Origin: Rothia nasimurium
GTDB taxonomy: Bacteria; Actinomycetota; Actinomycetes; Actinomycetales; Micrococcaceae
Reading direction: 5' to 3'
Length of the DNA: 64,000 nt
Assembly (NCBI RefSeq): GCF_004569295.1
Contig: NZ_SPQC01000010.1
Location: forward strand, 1 to 64,000
The position numbers and the translations under genes were made by a program. Numbering within the stretch: position 1 is the first letter of the stretch; every line of letters starts with the position of its first letter. Below are positions 52,818 to 63,453 of this stretch, in pieces. Below the pieces are notes generated by a model, which was not told the origin of the DNA, did no database searches, and saw only the letters and a list, made by a program, of their open reading frames with translations.

Positions 52818-53852
52818 GTGACGACACACCGCCTGCCCCCCAGCCTTAGCCCACGTGAGAGCACATCTGACGCACCCGCGTCCGCCGCTCTCATCATTGA
52901 CAACCTGGTCAAGGACTTCACTCCCTCCAAGGACTTCGCGCGCACGCACCCCGAAGCCCTCACCAGCGAGGGACTCAAACGAGCGGTAGACCACCTCTCC
53001 CTGACCATTGAACCGGGGCAGGTAACGGTTCTGCTGGGAGCTAACGGGGCCGGAAAAACCACCACCCTAGCCTGCGCCCAAGGCCTACTCAAACCCACCA
53101 GCGGCAGCATCTCCCTGCTCGGTCACACCCCCTGGGGGGCTTCCCCTGAACTACGTGCCCGCGTGGGTATCATGCTGCAGGACGGCGGCCTACCCCCGTC
53201 CGTCCGTCCGCTTCCCCTGCTGCGACACATCGCCAGCATGTACACCAACCCCCTCGACGTTGATGCCTTAGCATCCCGACTCGGTATCGATGCCTTTAAC
53301 GGCACCACCATCCGCAGGCTCTCGGGCGGGCAAAAGCAGCGGGTAGCCCTGGCAGCTGCCATTATCGGCCGACCCGACATTCTCTTTCTCGACGAGCCCA
53401 CCGCCGGCCTCGACCCCCAATCGCGCAGCGTCGTTTTCGACATTATCCGCGAACAGCGTGACGCCGGCGTAGCCGTTGTACTCACCACCCACCTGCTCGA
53501 TGATGCCCAGCGCATCGCCGACTACGTCTACATGATTGAGCATGGCAGGGTCGTACTGGCCGGAACCATGGCCCAGGTGCTAGCCAGTGGGCAGGACGAC
53601 GCCCGCCGCCTCACCTTCACCGCCCCGCCCGGTATCACCCTTGCTGCCATCTGGCCCGCAGGTGGCTCCCCCCTGCACCTGGTCGAAGAGCCCCAAGGTC
53701 ACTACCAGCTCACCGGCCCGCTCACGGCCCAGCACCTAGCCGACCTCACCGCCTACTGGGCCGCCCAGGGCTACATGCCCGGCGAATTCTCCCTGGCCAG
53801 CCAAACACTAGAAGACATCTTCCTCGAACTATCAGGCAGTGATATCCGATGA
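52818..53852 (+). CDS. ABC-2 exporter ATP-binding protein
   Basis: 344 residues. An unusual N-terminal ~25 residues precede the ABC domain: Walker A GANGAGKTT, signature LSGGQKQR, Walker B ILFLDEPTAGLD, switch His TTHLLDDA. The C-terminal ~80 residues are an accessory domain. The permease overlaps by 4 bp, and ctaA follows. In other actinobacteria this pair is found between suf and ctaA, without a firm substrate. Confidence 0.9.
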   Translation: MTTHRLPPSLSPRESTSDAPASAALIIDNLVKDFTPSKDFARTHPEALTSEGLKRAVDHLSLTIEPGQVTVLLGANGAGKTTTLACAQGLLKPTSGSISLLGHTPWGASPELRARVGIMLQDGGLPPSVRPLPLLRHIASMYTNPLDVDALASRLGIDAFNGTTIRRLSGGQKQRVALAAAIIGRPDILFLDEPTAGLDPQSRSVVFDIIREQRDAGVAVVLTTHLLDDAQRIADYVYMIEHGRVVLAGTMAQVLASGQDDARRLTFTAPPGITLAAIWPAGGSPLHLVEEPQGHYQLTGPLTAQHLADLTAYWAAQGYMPGEFSLASQTLEDIFLELSGSDIR

Positions 53853-54616
53853 GCACCACCTCCACAGCAGCACCAGCCCTCACCCGCGTGCTAGCCCAGG
53901 GCAAGTTCGAAACCATCGCCATGCTCAAAAACGGTGAGCAGCTCATGCTGAACATTGCCTTCCCCATCATGGGCCTACTGGCTCTCGCTTACACCGGCTT
54001 CCTCGACCCATGGGCGAGCCGCTACGGGGTAAGCCGCGTCGACATTGCTGTGCCCGGAGTGCTAGCCCTGTGCGTGCTCTCCACCGCGCTCTCAGGTCAG
54101 GGTATTGCCACCGGCTTCGACCGCCGTTACGGGGTGCTGCGCTTTATCTCCACCACCCCGCTCGGCAAGGGCGGCCTGATTGCGGGCAAGGTGCTCGCGG
54201 TGCTCTCGGTCCTCCTGATTCAATACCTGCTGGTGGGGGCACTCGGCCAGCTACTGGGCTGGACGGCCACTGTGCCCGGCGTCCTCATGTCCCTGCCGAC
54301 CCTCTTACTGGGGGCAGCCTGCTTTACCTCCCTGGGACTACTCATCGCCGGAACCGTGCGCGCCGAAGCGACCCTGGCCATCGTCAACATGGCCTGGGTA
54401 CTGCTGGCCGCAGCCGGAGGAATCCTCATCCCCACCGACCGCTACCCCGCATGGCTGGGCTTCATTATCGACCTGTTGCCCTCAGCCGCCTTAGGCAACG
54501 CCCTGCGCGGGGACTACATCTACCACAGCTTCCTGCTGCTCCCCCACCTCATCCTGGTGATAGCAACCGTTGTTTTTGCTACCCTGGCCACCCGATTCTT
54601 CAAATGGTCAGCCTAA
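53849..54616 (+). CDS. ABC-2 type permease
   Basis: 255 residues with six hydrophobic segments (for example FPIMGLLALAYTGFL and GVLALCVLSTALSGQGIATG), matching ABC-2 permeases. The motif FDRRYGVLRFISTTPLGK in the cytoplasmic loop is the usual coupling region. Starts within the ATPase gene's stop; forms its transporter. Confidence 0.9.
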   Translation: MSTTSTAAPALTRVLAQGKFETIAMLKNGEQLMLNIAFPIMGLLALAYTGFLDPWASRYGVSRVDIAVPGVLALCVLSTALSGQGIATGFDRRYGVLRFISTTPLGKGGLIAGKVLAVLSVLLIQYLLVGALGQLLGWTATVPGVLMSLPTLLLGAACFTSLGLLIAGTVRAEATLAIVNMAWVLLAAAGGILIPTDRYPAWLGFIIDLLPSAALGNALRGDYIYHSFLLLPHLILVIATVVFATLATRFFKWSA

Positions 54617-54657
54617 CCTGACCCACACCGTCCGCAACCCTCGTGAAGGAAAGCTCC

Positions 54658-55827
54658 ATGCCGACCACGCACACACCCACGCCCGGCAACTACCAGCCAG
54701 CCACCCTGGGTGAAAAACTTATCCCCCGCAACTACACCCGCTGGGTCAAACAGACCGCCTGGGCCGTAGCCATCGCCAACATCGTGCTCATTATCTCCGG
54801 CGGCGTCGTCCGCCTGACCGGATCCGGCCTGGGCTGCGACGCCTGGCCCCGCTGCACCTCAGACGGCTCCTGGACCACCACCCCCGAAATGGGCATCCAC
54901 GGCATGGTCGAATTCGGCAACCGCCTACTGACCTTCGTGCTGGTCGCCGTTACCGTCATCGCCTTCCTGGCAGTGCTGCGGGTGGTGTTCCCTGAGCGAG
55001 TCACTTTGGGTCGCTTCATCTGGGGCCTCCTCGTGGGCAGTCGCCCCGAGAGCTACCGTGCTCAAGGGGTAGGCACCTGGCTGGAGTCGCGCGGCCTTGT
55101 CGCCCCCCGCTCCCGCTACTCTGACCTCTTCAACCTCACTCTGCTGCTGCTCTGGGGTATTCCGGTGCAGGCTGTCGTCGGTGGTATCTCGGTCTGGCTG
55201 CGCCTCAACCCCTGGATGATTACCGCCCACTACATGCTTTCAGCCCTGATGATCATGATTGCCGGTATCTACCTCAACCGCGTCTACCGCTACTTCGGAG
55301 GCACCGCTGCCCGCGAGGGGCTCGTCCCCGCCACCAACCCGGCGGCTCAGGGTGCGGACGCCGGCGCCCCCGCGTCCGCCCACCTCATGCGGGTGCTCGG
55401 TTGGGTCGGCGTAGTGCTGGTTGTTGCGCTGATGTTCATGGGGACTGTTACTACCGGTACCGGCCCGCATGCCGGTGACGCCGAGACCCACCGCCACGCT
55501 TTTAACCCGGTATGGGTGACCCGCCTGCACGGTTCTCTCGTGTGGATCTACTGCGCTTCGGTGCTGGGCTTCTTTGCCCTGTGGCGGTCAAAGGGGTGGG
55601 CCCCTATCTTTGGGGAGTCTTTGGCCTTTGTGCTGGTGGTGCTGGGCTACCAGGCCATCGTAGGCTACACCCAGTACTTCAACGGGCTGCCGATTTGGCT
55701 GGTGGAGATGCACCTGATTGGGTCGGGTGTGTTCGCGCTGGCGGCGTCTTCGCTGTTTGAGCGGCAGCTGGTGCTCTCATCCCCCGCTGCGCGCGAGAAG
55801 GCGGCGGAACGCGTCCGGACGGCGTAG
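54658..55827 (+). CDS. ctaA: Haem A synthase CtaA (COX15)
   Basis: Membrane enzyme oxidising haem O to haem A for cytochrome oxidase. 389 residues from ATG 54658, which has AAGGAAAG upstream; the frame is open from 54643. Eight helices. The first loop has the Cys pair in GLGCDAWPRC; haem ligand His residues are in HGMVEFGNR, ITAHYM, TRLHGSLVW and MHLIGSG. ctaB converges from the other side. Confidence 0.94.
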   Translation: MPTTHTPTPGNYQPATLGEKLIPRNYTRWVKQTAWAVAIANIVLIISGGVVRLTGSGLGCDAWPRCTSDGSWTTTPEMGIHGMVEFGNRLLTFVLVAVTVIAFLAVLRVVFPERVTLGRFIWGLLVGSRPESYRAQGVGTWLESRGLVAPRSRYSDLFNLTLLLLWGIPVQAVVGGISVWLRLNPWMITAHYMLSALMIMIAGIYLNRVYRYFGGTAAREGLVPATNPAAQGADAGAPASAHLMRVLGWVGVVLVVALMFMGTVTTGTGPHAGDAETHRHAFNPVWVTRLHGSLVWIYCASVLGFFALWRSKGWAPIFGESLAFVLVVLGYQAIVGYTQYFNGLPIWLVEMHLIGSGVFALAASSLFERQLVLSSPAAREKAAERVRTA

Positions 55828-55846
55828 CCTTCCTCCTCCGGTATGT

Positions 55847-55901
55847 ACCATCTAAATCAGAAAAACCCACCAACTAGGTGGGTTTTTCTGATTTAGATGG
55901 T
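55847..55901. terminator. Terminator palindrome, copy 1 (after ctaA)
   Basis: 25-bp perfect arms (55847-55871 and 55877-55901) around AACTA; arms contain AAAAACCCACC. It is a strong bidirectional terminator, almost identical to copy 2 (56985-57039), and the two enclose one gene. Confidence 0.9.
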
Positions 55902-56069
55902 CTTTTCCACAGGCTCGCGCCGACGCTTCATAGAGGCGTCATCACTGCACCAACTTTCTACCGTGTCAGGGCTCAATCCCCTGAATTTTCTCGCCCCGCC
56001 CGCCTTCAAGTTATCCACAGACTGCACTACCTCTAGCAAAAGTGAGACTGCATCAGTGAGTCTAGAGCC

Positions 56070-56969
56070 ATGTCAATGCATGAATACACCAACGCAGTCC
56101 GCACGGCCCGGCAGCTTCTGAACCAGGGCTACACCTACGACCAAATTAATCGAGACGTGAAAACCCAGAAACTCACACGCGTCAGAAAGGGTATCTACTG
56201 CCCAACAGCCTGGTGGAACTCCCTGAAGCCCTATGAGATCTACAGAGTCCAGATCGCCGCAGTACACCTGTCAGACCCATCTACCACTTTTTCGCACGCC
56301 GCTGCTGCTTGCCTGCACGGGTTAGCTCTAGCGAAAACCCCGCCTGCAGTCGATATCGTTGGCCCACCAGATTCACGCGGACGAGCTGCTGGAACCCGCA
56401 AACATTACACCTACAAACCGATAGAGGAGCACAGGACGCTCGTGGGCGGCTTGAGAGTGACGGGTTTGGTCCAGACGGTTGTAGATTGCGCGCGGTATCT
56501 TCCCGTAAACGAGGCAACCGTCATCGCAGATAGTGCCTTGAACCAAAAACTGGTGAGTGTAGAGGAACTCTCACACGAGCTTTCTCAGATAGTTGGGTGG
56601 GGTTCCCGCAAATGTCGAGGGGTTGCACTGGGTATGAGCCCCTATGCCGAAAGCCCGGGTGAAACCTTACTTCGTCTTATCTTGATTGATGCGGGTCTGC
56701 CAGAACCAGCCGAACAGGTCGAGGTAACCGTTAGCGGGCTACGTTTCAGGCTTGATTTGGCCTATCCTAATCAGATGGTTGCCCTTGAGTTTGATGGTGA
56801 GGTCAAGTACGAGAGCTTCGGTCCACGACAAGATTCTGAGTGGTCTGAGCGCCGTCGGGAGTCTCTTCTCCAAAATTCGGGGTGGACAGTCCGCCGGTAT
56901 CGATGGGTTGATCTTATGACGCGTCGGGCAGAAATCGTTGCCGAGATTCGCTACCTCCTTAACCGCTAG
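56070..56969 (+). CDS. AbiEi-like winged-helix plus DUF559 (PD-(D/E)XK-like) protein
   Basis: 299 residues. The N-terminal part (about 20-65: GYTYDQINRDVKTQKLTRVR, KGIYCP) is like the type IV antitoxin AbiEi N-terminal HTH. The C-terminal part (about 210-295) resembles DUF559/Vsr-type endonucleases: ESPGETLLRLILIDAGLPEP, RLDLAYPNQMVALEFDGEVK, where the acidic residues Asp and Glu-x-Asp match a PD-(D/E)XK core. No partner toxin is adjacent. The gene is inserted between convergent ctaA and ctaB and is bracketed by near-identical palindromes. Confidence 0.82.
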   Translation: MSMHEYTNAVRTARQLLNQGYTYDQINRDVKTQKLTRVRKGIYCPTAWWNSLKPYEIYRVQIAAVHLSDPSTTFSHAAAACLHGLALAKTPPAVDIVGPPDSRGRAAGTRKHYTYKPIEEHRTLVGGLRVTGLVQTVVDCARYLPVNEATVIADSALNQKLVSVEELSHELSQIVGWGSRKCRGVALGMSPYAESPGETLLRLILIDAGLPEPAEQVEVTVSGLRFRLDLAYPNQMVALEFDGEVKYESFGPRQDSEWSERRRESLLQNSGWTVRRYRWVDLMTRRAEIVAEIRYLLNR

Positions 56970-56984
56970 CGTCCGCCAGAAAAG

Positions 56985-57039
56985 ACCATTTAAATCAGAA
57001 AAACCCACCAACTAGGTGGGTTTTTCTGATTTAAATGGT
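56985..57039. terminator. Terminator palindrome, copy 2 (before ctaB end)
   Basis: 25-bp arms (56985-57009 and 57015-57039) around AACTA. It matches copy 1 except one base pair in the stem (C-G changed to T-A), so pairing is kept. It lies 10 bp beyond the ctaB stop. Confidence 0.9.
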
Positions 57040-57049
57040 ACCTACCTGT

Positions 57050-58033
57050 TTAGAGGGGGAGCACCGGGCCGCCCACGAAGGGGTCGACCGCCAGGGCAAT
57101 AAATAGCACAGTCAGGTAGGTAATGGAGCCGTGGAAGACCACCATAGCGGTTCGGCTGGTTGCCTGCTCCGCCAGGGCCAGGCGGTGCAGCTTGTGGCAG
57201 TGGTAGAGGAACCAGGCCCCAATCAGCACAGCGGACGCCGTGTACACCCAGCCAGCGCCCCCCAGGGGAACCAGCAGCAGGGAGCACATCACCATGGCCC
57301 AGCCGTACAGCACCACCTGCACCGACACGCTCTTAGCTGAGTCGGTCGCGCCCAGCATGGGAATGCCGGCGGCCCGGTAGTCCTCGGCGTACTTCATCGA
57401 CAGGGGCCAGTAGTGCGGGGGCGTCCAGAGGAAAATCACCATAAAGAGCACCACAGCTGCCCAAGAAATGGTGTTCTCTACAGCCGCCCAGGCGATAAAG
57501 ACCGGCATGCAGCCCGCCAGGCCGCCCCAGACGATGTTCTGCTTGGTGCGCTTCTTCAGCCACAGGGAGTAGAAGACAACGTAGAGGAAAATCGCGACGA
57601 CGCCGAGACCGGCAGCCAGCGGGTTCACCAGGAAGTAGAGGTACACGATTGAAACAACCGACAGCACCCAGGCAAAGATAAGGGCTTCCCGGTCGGTAAG
57701 CTCGCCGGTGACCAGCGGACGCTTCTCGGTGCGCTTCATCAGTCGATCAGCTTCGCGGTCGATATAGCAGTTGAAGGCACAGGACGCGCCGGCGGCAAGT
57801 GACCCGCCAATCATGGTGTGGAGCACCAGCCAGAGGTTGGGGAAGCCACCGGCGGCAAAAATCATGGTGGGCGCGGTGGTCACCAGAAGCAGCTCAATAA
57901 TTTGAGGCTTCGTGAGGTGAATGTAGGCCCTAATTTTGCGGCCCAGGGAGACGCGGCCGGGTGCAGGCGCAGCGGGGGTTTGCTGGCCTTCTTCGGTACG
58001 GTCGATCACGGTGTTGATGCCATGGCCCTTCAC
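57050..58033 (-). CDS. ctaB: Protohaem IX farnesyltransferase (haem O synthase) CtaB
   Basis: UbiA-type prenyltransferase making haem O from haem B. 327 residues from GTG 58033, with AAGGGAAG upstream; the frame is open further but reads poorly. Membrane protein with motif [15 protein letters not shown] (Asp-rich site) and a second Asp region [27 protein letters not shown] is characteristic. Works with CtaA. Confidence 0.94.
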   Translation of the reverse strand: MKGHGINTVIDRTEEGQQTPAAPAPGRVSLGRKIRAYIHLTKPQIIELLLVTTAPTMIFAAGGFPNLWLVLHTMIGGSLAAGASCAFNCYIDREADRLMKRTEKRPLVTGELTDREALIFAWVLSVVSIVYLYFLVNPLAAGLGVVAIFLYVVFYSLWLKKRTKQNIVWGGLAGCMPVFIAWAAVENTISWAAVVLFMVIFLWTPPHYWPLSMKYAEDYRAAGIPMLGATDSAKSVSVQVVLYGWAMVMCSLLLVPLGGAGWVYTASAVLIGAWFLYHCHKLHRLALAEQATSRTAMVVFHGSITYLTVLFIALAVDPFVGGPVLPL

Positions 58034-58487
58034 GTATGCTGACTTCCCTTGACTGTTGTGTGTGCAGCTCTTCGGTTCCCCCGCCGGGTGATTCACTATG
58101 TGAAACAGGTGACGGTTTTCGGCGTGTTGGGGTGCGGACGCCGTCTGCGCGCCCGGGTGCCCCTCGCACCAATTTTTTGGGTGGTACCCATCACTTTTAG
58201 CCAACCTTGGCCGGTTTGTGAGCACGCCAAAAGAGCTTTTGGTCAAATTACATCGTATAACGCCTACCTACCCCCTGGCTAATAGATTAAGCGCACCCCT
58301 AAAGCGGAGACGTCCGCTGAGAGGCAAACCAAGCCCACATATGCGCAGGTGAACTATCCTGGAAGTAGCGTCTTTTGCCGGTTTTTCCGTGTGCTTGTGT
58401 GGGCTTGCCCCGCTGGGCGGCGGTGGGCGGGTAGAAGAATAAGTTTGATGAATATTTCTGGGTAGCCAGATTGAGAGAGGACGGCTG
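58034..58487. other. Intergenic region between ctaB and tkt
   Basis: This 454-bp spacer holds divergent promoters. It contains a dyad CCAAAAG-AG-CTTTTGG (58227-58242) and a small hairpin AGCGGA-GACG-TCCGCT (58303-58318). No gene is supported. Confidence 0.5.
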
Positions 58488-60599
58488 ATGCCTAACCTGA
58501 ATCAGAAGCTTGAATGGACCGAGAAAGACCAGCGCGCGGTTGATACCGCTCGCGTGCTTGCTGCGGACGCCGTTGAGAAGGTCGGCTCGGGCCACCCCGG
58601 TACCGCCATGAGCCTGGCTCCTGTGGCCTACCTGCTCTTCCAGAAGGTCATGCGTCAGGATCCCCGCGATGACCGTTGGGAGGGCCGTGACCGCTTCATT
58701 CTCTCCCCCGGCCACACCTCGCTGACCCTGTACAACCAGCTCTTCCTGGGTGGTTTTGGTCTGGAGCTTGACGACATTAAGGCTCTGCGCACCGCGAGTG
58801 CCCTGACTCCCGGCCACCCCGAGTTTGGTCATACCAAGGGCGTCGAAATCACTACCGGCCCTCTGGGCCAGGGTCTGGCGTCCGCTGTGGGCTTTGCCTA
58901 CGCCCAGCGTCGCATGCGCGGCCTTTTCGACCCCGAAGCTGCCCCCGGCACCTCTCCCTTTGACCACACCGTCTTCACTATTGCCTCTGAGGGCGATGTG
59001 CAGGAGGGTGTAACCGCAGAGGCGTCCGCTCTGGCTGGTCACCAGCAGTTGGGCAACCTGGTCGTCATCTACGACCGCAACCACATCTCCATTGAAGATG
59101 ACACCGACGTCGCCTTCACCGAGGACGTCGCAGCCCGCTACGAGGCCTACGGCTGGGACGTTGCCAAGGTCGATTGGACCGCTGGCGGCGACTACAAGGA
59201 AGACGTCGAGGCCCTCTACGACGCTATCATCGCAGCAACCAAGGTCACCGATAAGCCCTCCTTCATCGAGCTGCGCACCATTATCGGCCACCCCGCCCCC
59301 ACCAAGCAGAACACCGGTGGCATCCACGGCTCCAAGCTGGGTGCCGACGAAGTTGCAGCCACCAAGAAGGTGCTGGGCTTCGACCCTGAACAGCACTTCG
59401 TGGTAGAGCCCGAGATTCTTGAGCACACCCGCGCCCTGGTTGAGCGCAGCGCAGCTGAGCGCGACGAGTGGCAGAAGTCCTTCGACGCCTGGGCTGCCGC
59501 CAACCCCGAGCAGGCCAAGCTCTACGAGCGCCTGGTCGCTGGCGAGCTCCCCGCCGACCTTGATGAGGCCCTGCCCACCTTTGAGGCTGGCACCTCCATC
59601 GCAACCCGTGCAGCATCGGGCAAGGTCATCAACGCAATCGCTCCGGTTCTGCCCGAGCTCTGGGGCGGCTCAGCCGACCTGGCCGGGTCAAACAACACCA
59701 CCATCGATACCGAGAAGTCCTTTAACCCCGAGTCCCGCTCCACCAAAAGCTGGACCGGCCACCCCTACGGTCGTGTGCTGCACTTCGGTATTCGCGAGCA
59801 CGCCGCCGCAGCTATCACCAACGGTATCGCGCTATCTTCACCCACCCGTCCTTTCTCCGGCACTTTCTTCGTCTTTACCGACTACCAGCGCCCGGCCGTC
59901 CGCCTGGCAGCGCTCATGGGTGTGCCCAACATCTTCGTCTGGACCCACGACTCCATCGGTCTGGGTGAGGACGGCCCCACCCACCAGCCCGTTGAGCACC
60001 TGACCGCTATGCGCGCAATCCCCAACCTCGATGTTGTGCGCCCCTCCGATGGCAACGAGACCGCCGTAGCCTGGCGCAAGATCCTGGACATCAAGGACCA
60101 CCCCGCCGGCCTGGTACTCTCCCGCCAGGACCTGACCAACGTAGCTCGTGAAGACCTGCATGCGGGCGCCGAGGGCGAGAAGTTCGCTTCCGCTAACGGC
60201 GCTGCCCGCGGCGGTTATGTACTGGCTGATACCGAAGGCACTCCAGACGTCATCCTGATTGCCACCGGTTCTGAGGTCGAGGTTGCCCTAGCTGCCCGCA
60301 CCCAGCTGGCAGAAGAGGGCATCGCCGCCCGTGTTGTCTCCATGCCCTGCCGCGAGTGGTTCGCAGCCGAGTCTGCCGAGTACCGCGAGTCAGTCATCCC
60401 CTCCGCCGTTAAGGCCCGCGTGACCGTTGAAGCCGGTCTGGCCATGCCCTGGACGGACATTCTGGGCGAAGCAGGCCGTGCCGTTTCTCTGGAACACTAC
60501 GGTGCATCAGCCTCAGCCGAGGAACTCTTCGCCGACTACGGCTTCACCGCCGAGAACGTCGCTGCCAAGGCCCGTGAGTCCATCGCCGCTGCCCGCTAA
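58488..60599 (+). CDS. tkt: Transketolase
   Basis: Thiamine-diphosphate enzyme of the pentose phosphate pathway. 703 residues. ThDP/Mg block [13 protein letters not shown] near the start, [10 protein letters not shown]-like [13 protein letters not shown], and phosphate site [10 protein letters not shown]. The pyrimidine-domain segment [11 protein letters not shown] supplies the catalytic Glu, with [20 protein letters not shown] following. It is first in a tkt-tal-zwf-opcA run; AGAGGAC is upstream. Confidence 0.96.
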   Translation: MPNLNQKLEWTEKDQRAVDTARVLAADAVEKVGSGHPGTAMSLAPVAYLLFQKVMRQDPRDDRWEGRDRFILSPGHTSLTLYNQLFLGGFGLELDDIKALRTASALTPGHPEFGHTKGVEITTGPLGQGLASAVGFAYAQRRMRGLFDPEAAPGTSPFDHTVFTIASEGDVQEGVTAEASALAGHQQLGNLVVIYDRNHISIEDDTDVAFTEDVAARYEAYGWDVAKVDWTAGGDYKEDVEALYDAIIAATKVTDKPSFIELRTIIGHPAPTKQNTGGIHGSKLGADEVAATKKVLGFDPEQHFVVEPEILEHTRALVERSAAERDEWQKSFDAWAAANPEQAKLYERLVAGELPADLDEALPTFEAGTSIATRAASGKVINAIAPVLPELWGGSADLAGSNNTTIDTEKSFNPESRSTKSWTGHPYGRVLHFGIREHAAAAITNGIALSSPTRPFSGTFFVFTDYQRPAVRLAALMGVPNIFVWTHDSIGLGEDGPTHQPVEHLTAMRAIPNLDVVRPSDGNETAVAWRKILDIKDHPAGLVLSRQDLTNVAREDLHAGAEGEKFASANGAARGGYVLADTEGTPDVILIATGSEVEVALAARTQLAEEGIAARVVSMPCREWFAAESAEYRESVIPSAVKARVTVEAGLAMPWTDILGEAGRAVSLEHYGASASAEELFADYGFTAENVAAKARESIAAAR

Positions 60600-60625
60600 C
60601 CAAACTTCAAGTTAAGGAAAACATT

Positions 60626-61732
60626 ATGACTACCCCCACCCAGAAGCTTTCAGACGCAGGCGTCTCCATCTGGCTCGATGACCTCTCCCGCGAGCGTCTC
60701 ACCAGCGGTAACCTGCAGGAGCTCATCGACACCAAGAACGTGGTCGGTGTAACCACCAACCCCTCCATCTTCGCTGCCGCCCTGTCGAACGGCGCAGCCT
60801 ACGCCGAGCAGATGAAGAAGCTGGCAGAAGAAGGCACCGAGGCAGAGGCAGCTGGCTTTGCTGCCATGATTGACGACGTACGCGACGCCTGCGACGTTTT
60901 TGCCCCCATCTACGAGGCAACCCAGGGCTTTGACGGCCGTGTCTCCATCGAGGTCTCTCCCCTGCTGGCCCGCGAATCAGCTACTACCCTGGCCCAGGCT
61001 AAGGAGCTCTACTCAGCAGTTGGCCGTGAGAACGTCATGATCAAGATTCCCGCCACCGAAGAGGGCCTAGAGCCCATCGCTGAGGCCCTGGCTGAAGGTA
61101 TCTCGGTCAACGTCACCCTGATTTTCTCCCTGGAGCGTTACCGCGCCGTCATCAACGCCTATCTGCTGGGCCTCGAAAAGGCACTGGAAAACGGTAAGGA
61201 CCTCTCAAAGATCCATTCCGTTGCTTCCTTCTTCGTCTCCCGCGTCGACACTGAGATCGATGCCCGCCTTGAGGCTATCGGCACCGACGAAGCCCTCACC
61301 CTGCGCGGCAAGGCCGGTGTAGCTAACGCCCGCCTGGCCTTCGAGGTCTACGAGCAGGCCTTCTCCTCCGAGCGCTGGGCCCGACTGGAAGCCGCAGGTG
61401 CCAACCGCCAGCGTCCGCTCTGGGCATCCACCGGCGTGAAGAACCCCGCCTACCCCGATACCCTCTACGTCACCGAAATTGCAGCCCCCGGCACCGTCAA
61501 CACCATGCCCGAGGCAACCCTCAACGCAACCTTCGACCACGCAGAGGTTGCGGGTAACGCTATCGAGGGCACATACGAGGAATCCGCCGAGATCCTCAAC
61601 CAGCTTGAAGCTGTAGGTATCTCCTACAACGACGTGGTAGAAAAGCTGGAAACCGAAGGTGTTGAGAAGTTCGAGGTCTCCTGGAAGGAACTGCTCGATA
61701 CCGTCACCGCCGCACTGGCTGACAGCAAGTAG
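60626..61732 (+). CDS. tal: Transaldolase
   Basis: Transfers dihydroxyacetone units in the pentose phosphate pathway. 368 residues of the actinobacterial long type. [27 protein letters not shown], and the Schiff-base Lys in NVMIKIPAT are visible. [16 protein letters not shown] follows. It begins 26 bp after tkt with AAGGAAA. Confidence 0.95.
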   Translation: MTTPTQKLSDAGVSIWLDDLSRERLTSGNLQELIDTKNVVGVTTNPSIFAAALSNGAAYAEQMKKLAEEGTEAEAAGFAAMIDDVRDACDVFAPIYEATQGFDGRVSIEVSPLLARESATTLAQAKELYSAVGRENVMIKIPATEEGLEPIAEALAEGISVNVTLIFSLERYRAVINAYLLGLEKALENGKDLSKIHSVASFFVSRVDTEIDARLEAIGTDEALTLRGKAGVANARLAFEVYEQAFSSERWARLEAAGANRQRPLWASTGVKNPAYPDTLYVTEIAAPGTVNTMPEATLNATFDHAEVAGNAIEGTYEESAEILNQLEAVGISYNDVVEKLETEGVEKFEVSWKELLDTVTAALADSK

Positions 61733-61745
61733 TACCGTTTCACGC

Positions 61746-61774
61746 TGAGGGTGGGGGCGTATCCCCCACCCTCA
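61746..61774 (+). terminator. Hairpin between tal and zwf
   Basis: A 12-bp stem (61746-61757 with 61763-61774) lacks a T-run. It may attenuate rather than stop readthrough into zwf. Confidence 0.5.
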
Positions 61775-61917
61775 CTGCACCCGTTCACCATCACCCCAGC
61801 CCGGCGGCAAGCACCCGCCGACCCGGTGGGCACTAGTACACTAGAACAAGAGAACCGCGGCAGCCCCCATACCTTTCACAGCTGCCGCCCCAACCAACCT
61901 GTGAAGGATTCACGGCG

Positions 61918-63453
61918 GTGGCCAACACTCACGATTCAAACCCCCTGCGCGACCCGCGCGACCGCAGACTGACCCGCGTGGCAGGCCCGTCCTCCCTGGT
62001 CTTCTTCGGCGTCACCGGCGACCTTGCGCGCAAGAAACTACTCCCCGCGGTCTACGACCTGGTCAACCGCGGCCTGCTCCCGCCCAGCTTCGGCCTGGTC
62101 GGTTTCGGACGCCGCGAGTGGAGCCACGAGGACTTCCAGCAGGAGGTGCGCGGGCACGTTGAAGCCCACGCCCGCACCCCCTTCCGCGAGGACGTCTGGA
62201 ACCAGTTCGCTGCCGGCATTCGCTTTGTCACCGGCACCTTCGACTCCGATGAGTCCTTTGAAAAGCTCAAGGCGACCCTGGCAGAGCTCGACGAAACCCG
62301 AGGCACCCGCGGCAACCACGCCTTCTACCTGTCGATTCCGCCCAAGGACTTCGACCAGGTACTGCAGAAGCTAGCCGATCACGACCTGGCTAACCACAAC
62401 CAGCACGAGGGTTGGCGCCGTGTGGTTATCGAAAAGCCTTTCGGCCACAATCTCGAAACCGCCCGCGAGCTCAACGCCATTGTTGAGCGGGTCTTCCCCG
62501 CCGATTCGGTCTTCCGTATCGACCACTACCTGGGCAAAGAAACCGTGCAGAATATTCTGGCCATGCGCTTTGCTAACCAGATGTTTGAGCCCCTGTGGAA
62601 TGCCACCAACGTCGACCACGTGCAGATCACCATGGCCGAAGACATCGGCATCGGTACCCGCGCTGGCTACTACGACGGCGTGGGCGCTGCCCGCGACGTC
62701 ATTCAGAACCACCTGCTGCAGCTGCTGGCGCTCACAGCCATGGAAGAGCCCGTCAGCTTCAACGCCGAACACCTGCGCGCCGAGAAGGCCAAGGTGCTTG
62801 AGGCAGTCCAGATTCCCGACGACATCGCCTCAGCCTTCGCCATCGGCCAGTACGCTGCCGGCAACCAGGGCGGTGAAGAGGTCAACGGCTTCTTCGAGGA
62901 GAACGACATTCCTGCCGACTCCCGCACCGAAACCTTCGCCGCTCTCAAGCTGAACATCAACACCCGCCGCTGGGCGGGCGTGCCCTTCTACCTGCGCGCG
63001 GGCAAGCGTCTGGGCCGCCGCGTCACCGAAATTGCCGTGGTCTTCAAGAAGGCTCCCAACCTGCTCTTCGGCGGTAGCGCCGATAGCTCCGGCCAGAACG
63101 CAATTGTGATTCGTGTGCAACCCGATGAGGGCATGACCCTGCGCTTTGCCTCTAAGGTGCCCGGCACCCAGATGGAAATCCGCGATGTCAACATGGACTT
63201 TGGCTACTCCCACTCCTTCACAGAAGAGTCCCCCGAGGCCTACGAGCGTCTGATCCTCGATGTGCTGCTCGGTGAGCCCCCGCTCTTCCCCCGCCACGAA
63301 GAGGTTGAGCTCTCCTGGAAGATTCTTGACCCCTTCGAAGAGTACTGGGAAGAAAACAAAATCAAACCCGAAGCCTACGCCCCCGGTTCGTGGGGCCCGG
63401 CTTCTGCCCACGAAATGCTGGAACGCGACGGCCGTGCTTGGAGGCGCCCATGA
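61918..63453 (+). CDS. zwf: Glucose-6-phosphate 1-dehydrogenase
   Basis: First enzyme of the oxidative pentose phosphate pathway. 511 residues. Nucleotide motif FFGVTGDLARKKL, substrate motif RIDHYLGKETVQN with catalytic His, and YLRAGKRLGRRVTEI. The GTG start has a GAAGGA site. It ends in ATGA overlapping opcA. Confidence 0.96.
   Translation: MANTHDSNPLRDPRDRRLTRVAGPSSLVFFGVTGDLARKKLLPAVYDLVNRGLLPPSFGLVGFGRREWSHEDFQQEVRGHVEAHARTPFREDVWNQFAAGIRFVTGTFDSDESFEKLKATLAELDETRGTRGNHAFYLSIPPKDFDQVLQKLADHDLANHNQHEGWRRVVIEKPFGHNLETARELNAIVERVFPADSVFRIDHYLGKETVQNILAMRFANQMFEPLWNATNVDHVQITMAEDIGIGTRAGYYDGVGAARDVIQNHLLQLLALTAMEEPVSFNAEHLRAEKAKVLEAVQIPDDIASAFAIGQYAAGNQGGEEVNGFFEENDIPADSRTETFAALKLNINTRRWAGVPFYLRAGKRLGRRVTEIAVVFKKAPNLLFGGSADSSGQNAIVIRVQPDEGMTLRFASKVPGTQMEIRDVNMDFGYSHSFTEESPEAYERLILDVLLGEPPLFPRHEEVELSWKILDPFEEYWEENKIKPEAYAPGSWGPASAHEMLERDGRAWRRP

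Noticed and set aside
58303-58318. Small hairpin upstream of tkt as an attenuator
   Set aside because: Only a 6-bp stem with no T-run and far from the tkt start; not enough to call a regulatory RNA.
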